A DNA stretch of 64,000 nt, from assembly GCF_018130165.1 (NCBI RefSeq), contig NZ_JAFCLZ010000012.1:1-64000 (forward strand), written 5' to 3'. Shown piece after piece: positions 1-7,365 of the stretch. The stretch is from Bradyrhizobium sp. JYMT SZCCT0180 (GTDB taxonomy: Bacteria; Pseudomonadota; Alphaproteobacteria; Rhizobiales; Xanthobacteraceae). Below the pieces are notes generated by a model that was not told where the DNA came from, did no database searches, and was given only the letters and a program-made list of their open reading frames with translations. The translations under genes were made by a program, and so were the position numbers. Position 1 is the first letter of the stretch; each line of letters begins with the position of its first letter.

Positions 1-345
1 TTTCCAATCGGACGGCGGCCGCTTGTCACGACGCCCCAACTCCCAACGCCCGTCGCCTGAGGCGTCGCGGGCGCGCCGTCGTCCGAACCTTTGAAGTCAT
101 CGTTAGCCGGCGCGCGCGAACGTGCCGGCGTGCGGCGTGGTGAACAAGCCACGGCCGCAAGCGGCCCCTGTAGCAGGGATACGGTTCGCGCCCGAAATGA
201 TCGCACGGCAGCGATCATGCCGCACTTTTTATTCCAGCGATAAGCCGATGACCGCGTATCGCTCGCGCTGATCGGCCTGATTGGAATCGCCGTGTGGTCC
301 CTTCATGAGCGCCGATGTCATCCGTCCCGTACCTCAGGTAAACGG
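1..345 (+). repeat. Phage-derived direct repeat, copy A (window begins inside it)
   Basis: The first ~90 bases match 3002-3091 base for base, and the similarity continues with substitutions and small indels to about 345. The two copies are in the same orientation, ~3.0 kb apart, and bracket the genes at 520 and 1439. Copy A is the decayed one: the small membrane-peptide gene intact in copy B is frameshifted here. The repeat may extend left of the window. Confidence 0.9.
248..307 (+). pseudogene. Broken copy of the 23-aa phage membrane peptide
   Basis: This aligns with the intact small gene at 3246-3317. A 7-base deletion just after the fourth codon throws the frame into a stop at 269-271, leaving MTAYRSR. 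The rest of the original coding sequence, including the hydrophobic stretch, is still readable in another frame. It is a decayed duplicate. Confidence 0.6.
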
Positions 346-427
346 TTTCCGACAGCCAAGACGCCGGACTGGTCGTGTCGGACAAGCAGCCTGCACAAAA
401 TATCCTGAAATTTTCAGCGGAAGCTAA
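305..427 (+). CDS. Possible 40-aa peptide, relic of the second repeat-borne gene
   Basis: ATG 305 sits where the ATG of the 54-aa gene lies in copy B (3314), and the first residues MSADVI resemble MSAEII there. After about eight codons the two sequences no longer match, and this frame stops early. It may be a truncated remnant rather than a working gene; I recognise no function. Confidence 0.25.
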   Translation: MSADVIRPVPQVNGFRQPRRRTGRVGQAACTKYPEIFSGS

Positions 428-519
428 TGAGAAAGCGCGCGGAAAGAACCAGGATAACCCCTAGCAACTCTGTCGAGTGACTTTTACTCGATCACTGTCT
501 GCTGCGTTGGGAGCCTGAC

Positions 520-1398
520 ATGGCATTCGAATCTCGAACGCTTATCCCGCTAACTGTCGATCAGATTATAGTAAGAATAATCGTCTTGCTGGCCGTTTAT
601 GGAACGGTTCTCGTGTTCGGATTTCTTCTGTATTCTTCTTATCGCGACAGCAATGTCAGCAGGATATCGGTTTCGAAGTTGTCGGATCTTGACGAGGAAT
701 TCGAGGTCGGCGTTTCGAGTCTTCAGGTAAAGAATCCGAAATTCCTCAAGGTGTGTTTCGCTGGCGATTACGTTCATGCCCTGAAGGATGCGCAGCAGTG
801 GTTTGCCGCCAAGGACACCGAATTCAAGGTCGCGCTTCGGGCTGCCGGCGGGCCGGCGGATGTGTTCAACGACGACGAACATTCATCCATTGTTCTGCTC
901 TCGCATGATTCTGCGCTCATCCTGCAATTGAGCTGGCGGGCGGGTTTGTCCGTCGCAAATTTCGGATGCGCAAGCGTCGATGGTGCAGATATCGAACTGA
1001 AGCGCTACGAGACCAACTCCAGCGTAAGGCTATTTCTTCCAGGTGCAACGCCGAAGTCGCCGCGAGGACCGGGACAAGCGCGCGCCACATTGTGTGCACA
1101 AAAACTGGAGCGGTTCGTCGAGTCGATCGATGAATTTCTTGCCCAGGACCCTCCAACGCGATTCATGTCGGCAGCGATGAGGAGGTACCTGCCCGAAACG
1201 GGATGTCGCGTTGAAGAAGTGATCCGGATCGTAAGGGCGTCAAAGTTTCTTGTGCCGCTTCCCGAAAATCCTGCGAAATACAGCATCGCTTTTGACAACC
1301 TCGACTGGAGGATCGGCTTCGTGTTCGAAAAAAACACGGGGAAGATTACTGATCCTTACATCGGCTCGCGTCACCCTCCTCCCCCTCCATTTTCCTGA
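520..1398 (+). CDS. Membrane-anchored hypothetical protein (292 aa)
   Basis: I do not recognise the family. The protein has a short cytoplasmic start, one strong transmembrane segment at about residues 15-40, and a ~250-residue soluble domain that would face the periplasm if the positive-inside rule holds. It ends in a Pro-rich tail (HPPPPPFS). The DNA is more AT-rich than the catabolic genes downstream, consistent with acquisition. It lies between the two copies of the phage repeat and 40 bp upstream of the Pro-rich protein gene at 1439, so the two are probably co-transcribed. One speculative reading is an effector or toxin partner/immunity protein. ATG 520 is the first in-frame start. Confidence 0.6.
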   Translation: MAFESRTLIPLTVDQIIVRIIVLLAVYGTVLVFGFLLYSSYRDSNVSRISVSKLSDLDEEFEVGVSSLQVKNPKFLKVCFAGDYVHALKDAQQWFAAKDTEFKVALRAAGGPADVFNDDEHSSIVLLSHDSALILQLSWRAGLSVANFGCASVDGADIELKRYETNSSVRLFLPGATPKSPRGPGQARATLCAQKLERFVESIDEFLAQDPPTRFMSAAMRRYLPETGCRVEEVIRIVRASKFLVPLPENPAKYSIAFDNLDWRIGFVFEKNTGKITDPYIGSRHPPPPPFS

Positions 1399-1438
1399 CT
1401 AGAGAATCATCAAAGGCGCAGCTGGAGAAATTGTAGTT

Positions 1439-2800
1439 ATGGCAGATCGAATCTATGTCACCTATACCCCGACCGGAGCTCCGGGAAGCTTTCACACGGC
1501 GATTCACTACGAGCGCACGAGTCTATCCGGCGAGTTAATCAAGCACGTTGTTGTCGAAGTAGCGCCGGAATTTGACAAACTGAGTGGACTGGAAAAGGCG
1601 GGCAACGTCATTGGAGAGATATTTCGGACGGGAAGCGCCCCTTCAAGCTTCGGTAGAATGAACGCGATGGTTCGCGACCTGAACGTGTTCGACAAGCAAA
1701 AAAGGGAAAGCGACGATCCAAATGCGCCTTATGAAGTAATTGCTGAGGGCGATGATCTCAGCGGTCATCTCGCGCGAATGCGCCTCTTTGCGGATGGCGT
1801 GAACCGCGCGGGGATCGCCTATCGTGGTCAGCATCAGAACAGCAATTCGTTTGCTGCCGCGGTCTTGCGAGCTGGTGAGCTCCCACCCGCAACGGGTGTG
1901 GCGCGTGATCCGCTGGGTCCTGCGGGGGAACTTCTGGATTACTTTACCCCAGGGTTGAACGAGCCGTTCGAAGCTCCGATTGGTCCTCGTTCAGCTGATC
2001 CGCCTGTTGATGTTTCGGAGGGCAAGGGCAATATCTTAGGGGGCCGTCCTATTCGCCACCTCGAACGGATGATTGCTGATGAGCCGCCGAGCGACCGCTT
2101 CGGAAACTGGACCTCTTCGCCTGTCGGCATGACGCCGCGTAATCCGAACCTGCCTCTGCCGCAGGCTGAACCGGGCTGGCCGCCTGGGATATCCAGCGGC
2201 AAGCCGATGCCGTTGTGGACGACACCACCACCGATCCGGGGATCGACAGACTTTTCCGAAGCGCCTGGCATCGGCACCAAGCCGATGCGGTATGTCAGCC
2301 GGCGGGATGGCAATCCGCCGCCGGCGTCCGTTTTCGACACCGGCGCTCCGGCCGCGCAGTTCGTTCTTCCCGATCAACTGAACGCCTCTAGCGGCCGCAC
2401 CGACTGGGCCGCGGCTCTGGCGGGCCTCGATCCGGTACATCCGATGCGGGCGGCGCCGCCGCCGCAACGCCGAAACGCCTTCGTCAGCGGAAACGATGCC
2501 TTGTCCCGCGCAGCCGGTGGAAGCAGCTCTTCGTCCAGGCCGGGGCAATCCCAGGGTCCAACGGCCTCCACGTTGTTGGAGTACATTCAACATCTGAACC
2601 AGCTGAGCGCCAACGAACCGCAGGCTCCCATATTCGAGCGTGGCGCACCGGGAGCATCGCTCGCTCCCTCGGACAGTCCAAGCCCGATGGGTGGCCTTGC
2701 AGGTCGGATCGCGGCACTTACGGGCTTCGATCCCGACAATCCGGATGCGCCGCCGCCCGGCGGGCTGCTCGCGCGTTTGCTTGCCGCGCAGCAGCGATAG
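1439..2800 (+). CDS. Pro-rich hypothetical protein with His/NSNS motif N-terminal domain (453 aa)
   Basis: The function is unknown. The N-terminal ~150 residues look folded: FHTAIHYE has His19, and NSNSF lies at 134-138. That order (His, then an Asn/Ser-rich loop at a helix start followed by a small hydrophobic helix) recalls permuted papain/NlpC-like domains of secreted effectors, but the usual Cys is absent, so this is only a resemblance. Residues ~150-453 are Pro/Gly/Ser-rich and low in complexity. A motif of the form AAL-G-DP-P followed by PPP occurs twice near the C-terminus. No signal peptide is visible. It is probably in one operon with the membrane protein at 520, followed by the terminator at 2961. 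Confidence 0.65.
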   Translation: MADRIYVTYTPTGAPGSFHTAIHYERTSLSGELIKHVVVEVAPEFDKLSGLEKAGNVIGEIFRTGSAPSSFGRMNAMVRDLNVFDKQKRESDDPNAPYEVIAEGDDLSGHLARMRLFADGVNRAGIAYRGQHQNSNSFAAAVLRAGELPPATGVARDPLGPAGELLDYFTPGLNEPFEAPIGPRSADPPVDVSEGKGNILGGRPIRHLERMIADEPPSDRFGNWTSSPVGMTPRNPNLPLPQAEPGWPPGISSGKPMPLWTTPPPIRGSTDFSEAPGIGTKPMRYVSRRDGNPPPASVFDTGAPAAQFVLPDQLNASSGRTDWAAALAGLDPVHPMRAAPPPQRRNAFVSGNDALSRAAGGSSSSSRPGQSQGPTASTLLEYIQHLNQLSANEPQAPIFERGAPGASLAPSDSPSPMGGLAGRIAALTGFDPDNPDAPPPGGLLARLLAAQQR

Positions 2801-2905
2801 TCTTGAAGATCAAAATTCCCGTCGGCTCGCGCCTTATTGTCAGGCGAGTCCTGTCGCATCGATGTTCCCTGATTTTTCGCAATTGATTGACGGCCTGAAA
2901 AAGAA

Positions 2906-2926
2906 TTTGACACGTCGGGCAAATCA
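2906..2926 (-). repeat. 21-bp dispersed intergenic repeat
   Basis: The exact reverse complement occurs at 34107-34127. In both places it lies in non-coding DNA. It is probably the core of a genome-wide intergenic repeat of this bacterial group. The rest of 2801-3001 holds no credible gene; it holds this repeat and the terminator at 2961. Confidence 0.6.
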
Positions 2927-2960
2927 CCGGCTGAATATCATCATCGCGAAAATCATGCAG

Positions 2961-2995
2961 AGCCCGGGCGGAGAAATCCGCCGCGGGCTTTTTGT
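2961..2995 (+). terminator. Rho-independent terminator
   Basis: AGCCCG plus GGCGGA pairs with TCCGCC plus CGGGCT through 12 base pairs with a single bulged G and a short AT-rich loop, followed by a T-run. It lies ~160 bp after the Pro-rich protein gene and immediately before repeat copy B. Confidence 0.8.
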
Positions 2996-3001
2996 TTGAA
3001 A

Positions 3002-3350
3002 TTTCCAATCGGACGGCGGCCGCTTGTCACGACGCCCCAACTCCCAACGCCCGTCGCCTGAGGCGTCGCGGGCGCGCCGTCGTCCGAACCTTGAGATCAT
3101 CATCAGCCGGCGCGCGCGAACGTGCCGGCGTGCGGCGTGGCCAAGGTCACGACCGCAAGCGGCCCCTGTATCAGGGATACGGTTCGCGCCCGAAATGATC
3201 GCACCCCAGCGATCATGCCGCGCATATATTTTCAGAGAGAAGCCGATGACCGCATATCTGATATCGCTCGCGCTGATCGGCCTGATTGCAATCGCGCTAT
3301 GGGAGGATCCCTCATGAGTGCCGAAATCATCCAGTTCATCCCGCGCCCCA
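3002..3350 (+). repeat. Phage-derived direct repeat, copy B
   Basis: This is the better preserved partner of 1-345. It contains the intact 23-aa gene (3246) and the start of the 54-aa gene (3314), and leads directly into the TerS/TerL remnant. It therefore appears to be the left part of a prophage packaging module that was duplicated. Confidence 0.9.
3246..3317 (+). CDS. 23-aa hydrophobic phage peptide
   Basis: The peptide starts MTAYLISLALIG and is almost entirely one hydrophobic helix ending in an acidic tail (WEDPS), so it probably inserts in the membrane. Its stop overlaps the ATG of the next gene (ATGA at 3314-3317), which suggests translational coupling. It is preceded by AGAGAGAAG at an acceptable distance for a ribosome site. 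I recall similar tiny genes upstream of packaging genes in Bradyrhizobium prophages; the role is unknown. Confidence 0.5.
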   Translation: MTAYLISLALIGLIAIALWEDPS

Positions 3351-3478
3351 GGCATGATCATGAACAGACCGATTTCCCGACGATCGCGTTCCGCTCCGCG
3401 GTGCACGAGCCTGCGGCGGACCCGACCGACCTTACGCGGTGCGAATACGTCGCGGCAGATCATGACGAGACACGGTGA
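3314..3478 (+). CDS. 54-aa phage-associated hypothetical protein
   Basis: The small soluble protein begins MSAEIIQFIPRP and is rich in charged residues. It is coupled by ATGA to the 23-aa gene and followed at once by the TerS-like gene. The arrangement small membrane peptide, this protein, TerS, TerL is a coherent phage gene order. The function is unknown. The homologous start in copy A is followed by unrelated or decayed sequence. Confidence 0.5.
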   Translation: MSAEIIQFIPRPRHDHEQTDFPTIAFRSAVHEPAADPTDLTRCEYVAADHDETR

Positions 3479-3486
3479 GGAAACCC

Positions 3487-3732
3487 TTGGCAGACATCCG
3501 CTCACTGGCACGGAGCCAGACCAAGACGGCCATCAACGTCCTCGTCAAAATCATGCAAAGCAAGGATGCGACGCCTGCGGCGCGCGTCTCGGCGGCCAAC
3601 GCCGTCCTCGATCGCGGCTGGGGCAAGGCCGCGCAACCACAGGAGAGCGGCAATGAAGTCCCGGGCGGGCCTCCCCAACGCATCGAACGGCACATCGTCA
3701 ATCCTGAAAATCCCGACAGCGAAGGTATTTGA
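3487..3732 (+). CDS. Phage terminase small subunit-like protein
   Basis: The ~81-aa protein has a helical N-terminal part (MADIRSLARSQTKTAI) and a conserved-looking AARVSAANAVLDRGWGK segment, typical of short proteins encoded just before terminase large-subunit genes in alphaproteobacterial prophages. TTG 3487 is preferred because GAGGAAA sits 6 bases upstream; GTG 3475, overlapping the previous stop, is the alternative. The 3' end overlaps the TerL remnant by 80 bases in another frame. The TerS assignment is from position and resemblance only; a DNA-binding role is inferred. Confidence 0.5.
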   Translation: MADIRSLARSQTKTAINVLVKIMQSKDATPAARVSAANAVLDRGWGKAAQPQESGNEVPGGPPQRIERHIVNPENPDSEGI

Positions 3733-4096
3733 ACCGTTGCTTCGGCCCAGCAGGTACCGCGGAGCCTTTGGCGGCAGAGGCTCCGGAAAATCGCATTTTT
3801 TCGGAGAGCTGCTGGTTGAGACGTGTCAGGCCGAACGCGGCACGCTCGCGGTCTGCATTCGCGAGGCGCAACGGACATTGGCGCAGTCGAGCAAGCGGTT
3901 GATCGAGAGCAAGATCGCCGCACTCGGCATCGGCAGCGGTTTCAAGCTCTACAGCGACAAGATCGAAACGCCCGGAGACGGCATCGTCATTTTTCGAGGG
4001 ATGCAGAGCTATACATTCAAAGCAGTGATCACTGTAATTGTCACCGGATTTGTCGGTGCGGTCTGGCTCGGCATCAAGGCTACGCTTGGCAAGTGA
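3653..4096 (+). pseudogene. Truncated phage terminase large subunit fused to a short membrane segment
   Basis: Residues ~20-125 match the start of a terminase ATPase: FEPLLRPSRYRGAFGGRGSGKS contains the Walker A motif (GGRGSGKS), followed by the usual strand/helix run to GDGIVIFRGMQ. A normal TerL goes on for 300 or more residues with Walker B and a nuclease domain. Here it switches abruptly to a hydrophobic tail (VITVIVTGFVGAVWLG) and stops at 147 aa. The likely cause is an internal prophage deletion joining TerL to the 3' end of another phage gene. ATG 3653 has GGAGAG upstream. Packaging function must be lost. Confidence 0.7.
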
Positions 4097-4240
4097 TCGC
4101 GGAGCTGCGCCACGACCGGGGTATCTTGAGCGTATGTTGCGTAGCCACGCTCATCGATGTGGTGTCCAGATTCATTGCTGACGGTTTGCTGAATGCGATC
4201 CGACGATAACTCAAATTTCAGCATCAGGTGGGTAGGGCCA

Positions 4241-4669
4241 ATGTACCGGATTCGTGAGGTTGACGGGCACGACGATGAGATAGCTGACACGCTCCTGGAA
4301 CTTCATCGGCTGACATTCTTGGATTGCGCCCCCATACCAAAGTTCGATCATGGGCATTGGTGGCTCGCTCGTGACGAGACGGAGCCGGTTGGCTTTGCGG
4401 GAGTTGTCCCTTCGACTCACGTGTCCAATGCCGGCTATTTCTGCCGGGTTGGAGTGCTGAAAAAGCACTGGGGACGCCGGTTGCAACTTCGTTTGATGGG
4501 CGCCGTGGAGGGGCGTGCGCGGCTCAACGGATGGTGCTCGGTTATTTCGGACACGACTGACAATCTGTCGTCTGCCAATAATTTCATTCGCGCCGGCTAC
4601 CGGCTGTTTCAGCCGCCAGTCCCATGGGCTTGGCCAAATACGCTTTATTGGCGCAAGCTCATTGGATAG
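4241..4669 (+). CDS. GNAT-family N-acetyltransferase, phage type
   Basis: The 142-aa protein has the layout of small GNAT enzymes: an N-terminal strand-helix (MYRIREVDGHDDEIADTL), a central strand pair (GFAGVVPS, AGYFCRVGVLKKHWGRRLQ) with the acetyl-CoA pyrophosphate-loop region, and a late strand-helix (DNLSSANNFIRAGYRLF). Similar proteins occur at the ends of Bradyrhizobium prophages. ATG 4241 is chosen because GGGTAGGG lies just upstream; ATG 4193 would add 16 residues without a ribosome site. The substrate is unknown. A strong terminator follows. Confidence 0.7.
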   Translation: MYRIREVDGHDDEIADTLLELHRLTFLDCAPIPKFDHGHWWLARDETEPVGFAGVVPSTHVSNAGYFCRVGVLKKHWGRRLQLRLMGAVEGRARLNGWCSVISDTTDNLSSANNFIRAGYRLFQPPVPWAWPNTLYWRKLIG

Positions 4670-4702
4670 CCAGCGTCCAGCGTTCTTTCGAAGTACTCCT
4701 CG

Positions 4703-4735
4703 CCCGGTGGCCTGACGGCCGCCGGGTTCTTTTTC
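4703..4735 (+). terminator. Rho-independent terminator after the acetyltransferase gene
   Basis: The 10-bp stem CCCGGTGGCC/GGCCGCCGGG (one G-T pair) with a 4-base loop is followed by TTCTTTTT. It closes the phage-derived segment. Confidence 0.85.
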
Positions 4736-4882
4736 GTTTCTAGCGTTGGCGCAGAGGTTGCCGCAGCCCAAATTGGCGGAAGAGCCATGTTCCGCGCGCC
4801 TTGATCATTGGCGGTGAGGCGATAGACTGACCAGGCTCAACCGCTTTAGGTTCGCAACGACGGATTGGGCAGGGAAGCGCTA

Positions 4883-6109
4883 ATGGCAGGGGACGGCCGC
4901 AGGCCAGATGCAAGTTCGCTCGCGGGACCGGGTACGGACAGCTATGCCGCTGTGGTTGCCCGCGCCAGAGCACTGATCCCGAAACTGCGGGAGCGTGCCG
5001 CCCGGACTGAAGAACTGCGGCGTTTGCCACCGGAGACCGAGCGAGATTTGCACGATGCCGGCCTGTTCCGGATCGTACAGCCCAAACGCGTTGGCGGCGC
5101 CGAACTCGACTATGTTGCCCTGGTCGATTGCGCCGATGCGCTGGGGCAGGCGGATGCTTCCGTAGCGTGGAACTTTGCCAACCTTGCCAGCCATCACTGG
5201 ATGCTGGGCATGTTTGACCGGCATGCGCAGGACGCCGTCTGGAACAAGGGTGCCGATGCGTTGATCGCCTCGTCATTCATCTTTCCAGCCGGCCGGGCCA
5301 GAAAAGTCGATGGCGGTTATGTGCTCAATGGCCACTGGCCGTTTTCCTCAGGCGTCGAATCCTGCGATTGGAACATGCTCGCCAGCGTGGTTTCGTCCGA
5401 CGACGACGCCGATGGCATCGAATACCGGCTCTTCCTGCTCAACAAGAGCGACTACAAGATCAACGATACCTGGAACGCGACCGGCCTGTGCGGGACCGGA
5501 TCGAACGATGTCAGGGTCACGGACGCCTTTATCGCGGAGCAGATGACGATCGCCGTCAGCGATCTTGGCGGCGGGCTAACCCCGGGGAGTGCCGTCAATC
5601 CAAACGCCCTTTATGCGCTGCCGGTATTCTCGTTGTTCCCTTATGTACTATCAGGCGTCGGTCTGGGTAATGCACAGGCCTGTTTGAATGATTATGTCGA
5701 ATTCGCACGTCATCGTGCCTCGACCTATAATCGTGCCAAGCTCAGCGATATGCAGACGACCCAGATCAAGATCGCGGAAGCCTCCGCCAAGATCGACGCG
5801 GCGCGGCTGGTCATGCGCACGAATTGCATCGATGCCATGGCGGATGCTCGACGTGGCCACGTTCCGGACATAGCAGACAAGACGCGGTTGCGGCGTGACG
5901 GCGCGTTTTCTGTCAACCTCTGCACTGACGCCGTGTCGCTGCTGTTTGCTGCAAGCGGCGCACGCAGTCTGTTTACGTCAGGTGCGTTGCAGCGGCAATT
6001 TCGCGATGCCCACGCGGTGAATTCGCACCTCGCGTTCAATTTCGATGCGGCGGGAACCAATTATGGACGTGTAGCGCTTGGTCTGCCGTCCGAAAACCTG
6101 ACGCTCTGA
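4883..6109 (+). CDS. Flavin-dependent monooxygenase, acyl-CoA dehydrogenase fold (oxygenase component)
   Basis: This is the oxygenase half of a two-component (group D) flavin monooxygenase. It has the acyl-CoA dehydrogenase fold with an N-terminal helical domain (LRERAARTEELRRLPPET), the middle beta-domain signature near GHWPFSSGVESCDW that is characteristic of HsaA/DszC/HPA-hydroxylase C2-type enzymes, and a C-terminal helical bundle with a conserved late RDAHAVNSHLAFNFD segment. Such enzymes use reduced FMN/FAD from a separate reductase to hydroxylate phenols or sulfur/nitrogen heterocycles. That reductase is the next gene, 10 bp downstream. ATG 4883 (AGGGA upstream) is preferred to TTG 4865. 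The substrate cannot be read from the sequence. Confidence 0.8.
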   Translation: MAGDGRRPDASSLAGPGTDSYAAVVARARALIPKLRERAARTEELRRLPPETERDLHDAGLFRIVQPKRVGGAELDYVALVDCADALGQADASVAWNFANLASHHWMLGMFDRHAQDAVWNKGADALIASSFIFPAGRARKVDGGYVLNGHWPFSSGVESCDWNMLASVVSSDDDADGIEYRLFLLNKSDYKINDTWNATGLCGTGSNDVRVTDAFIAEQMTIAVSDLGGGLTPGSAVNPNALYALPVFSLFPYVLSGVGLGNAQACLNDYVEFARHRASTYNRAKLSDMQTTQIKIAEASAKIDAARLVMRTNCIDAMADARRGHVPDIADKTRLRRDGAFSVNLCTDAVSLLFAASGARSLFTSGALQRQFRDAHAVNSHLAFNFDAAGTNYGRVALGLPSENLTL

Positions 6110-6119
6110 GGCGAGGTGG

Positions 6120-6671
6120 ATGTCCGACGCACCCAAACATCCGGCCGATCCCGCTAACGAACTCGCCAGCGACAACTCGGCGATCGATCCCCGGGATTTT
6201 CGTAATGCGCTCGGTACGTTCGCTACCGGCGTCACGATTGTTACAGCGATGGCGGCGGACGGAAAGCCATACGGCGTGACCTGCAACTCCTTTGCCTCGG
6301 TCTCGCTGAATCCGCCGCTGGTCTTGTGGAGCCTCGGCATGTTCTCGCAGGGCTTGACCATCTTCCAGAACGCCAGCCATTTCGCAGTCAATGTTCTCGG
6401 TGCTTCTCAGCAGACGCTGGCCTCGCAATTCGCAAAATCCTCCGGCGACAAATTCGCCGGCGTGAGCTGGGCGCCGGGGCTCGGCAACGCGCCGGTGCTT
6501 GCTGACAGCGTTGCAAATTTTCAGTGTCGTGCCGCCAATCGATACTACGGGGGTGACCACATCATCTTTCTGGGAGCCGTCGAGGCCTATACTTATAATG
6601 GGCAGGAGCCGCTGTTGTTTGCACGCGGCGGATTCGGCCGATTCCTTGCCGGCGACGACGGCAAATCCTGA
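6120..6671 (+). CDS. Flavin reductase (HpaC/HsaB-type FMN-binding)
   Basis: This NAD(P)H:flavin oxidoreductase is the probable supplier of reduced flavin to the monooxygenase at 4883. The 183-aa protein has the flavin-reductase-like split barrel: FRNALGTFATGVTIVTA at the start, then CNSFASVSLNPPLVLWSL, and the late FLGAVEAYTYNGQEPLLF strand, all typical of the HpaC family. GAGGTGG immediately precedes ATG 6120. Its stop overlaps the start of the TetR gene by one base, so oxygenase, reductase and regulator are a tight operon. Confidence 0.88.
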   Translation: MSDAPKHPADPANELASDNSAIDPRDFRNALGTFATGVTIVTAMAADGKPYGVTCNSFASVSLNPPLVLWSLGMFSQGLTIFQNASHFAVNVLGASQQTLASQFAKSSGDKFAGVSWAPGLGNAPVLADSVANFQCRAANRYYGGDHIIFLGAVEAYTYNGQEPLLFARGGFGRFLAGDDGKS

Positions 6672-7357
6672 TGAGCAGAAAAGGTCAGCCCAAACGTGCT
6701 GGCACCAAGCAAAGGCGCCTCTCACCCGACGATCGTCGCCGGGAAATTGTTGCGAAGGCGACCGAATTTTTCTCGGAAGAAGGATTTGGCGGTGGAACGC
6801 GGGCACTGGCGCGGCGGCTTGGTGTAACGCAGCCGCTGCTCTATCGTTACTTTCCAAGCAAGGACGACTTGATCAAGGAGGTCTATCGCACGGTCTATCT
6901 CGACCCGCTCGAAACCGGCTGGGAGAAACTGCTGACCGACCGCTCGCGGCCGCTTCGCGACCGGCTGCTGGAATTCTATTGCGCCTATACCGACGCGATC
7001 TTCACCCGGAAATGGCTTCGCATCTATCTCTATTCGGGCTTGAAAGGTCTCGACATCAATCGCTGGTATGTCGGCATGGTCAAGGACAAGATCCTGACCC
7101 GGATCATCCGGGAGTGCCGTCATGAGGCCGGGCTTATCGTGCAAAACAAGCCGAGTGCGACCGAACTCGAACTGGCCTGGGTCTTTCACGGCGGCATCTT
7201 CTATTATGGCGTCCGCAAATACATCTACGAATCGCCGGTGCTCGAAGACAAGGATCGCATCATCAGCGATGCGCTGGATGTTTTTCTGGCCGGCTTCGAG
7301 TGGGTCAATGAAACCTCGCCGGACGTCCGCCGCGCACCTATCAAGGTGGTGGGATAA
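6671..7357 (+). CDS. TetR/AcrR-family transcriptional regulator
   Basis: The 228-aa regulator has an N-terminal TetR helix-turn-helix at about residues 20-70 (RREIVAKATEFFSEEGF, then GVTQPLLYRYFPSKDDLI) and a helical ligand-binding domain behind it. The basic N-terminal tail of ~18 residues is longer than usual. ATG 6671 overlaps the reductase stop (TGATG), so it is translationally coupled to the monooxygenase genes and probably controls them; the inducer is unknown. It converges with the deacetylase gene, leaving 8 bp between stops. Confidence 0.88.
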   Translation: MSRKGQPKRAGTKQRRLSPDDRRREIVAKATEFFSEEGFGGGTRALARRLGVTQPLLYRYFPSKDDLIKEVYRTVYLDPLETGWEKLLTDRSRPLRDRLLEFYCAYTDAIFTRKWLRIYLYSGLKGLDINRWYVGMVKDKILTRIIRECRHEAGLIVQNKPSATELELAWVFHGGIFYYGVRKYIYESPVLEDKDRIISDALDVFLAGFEWVNETSPDVRRAPIKVVG

Positions 7358-7365
7358 GCCCGCCG

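Noticed and set aside
1439..2800. Active papain/NlpC protease
   Set aside because: No Cys lies in the expected position of the NSNS loop, so catalysis cannot be claimed.
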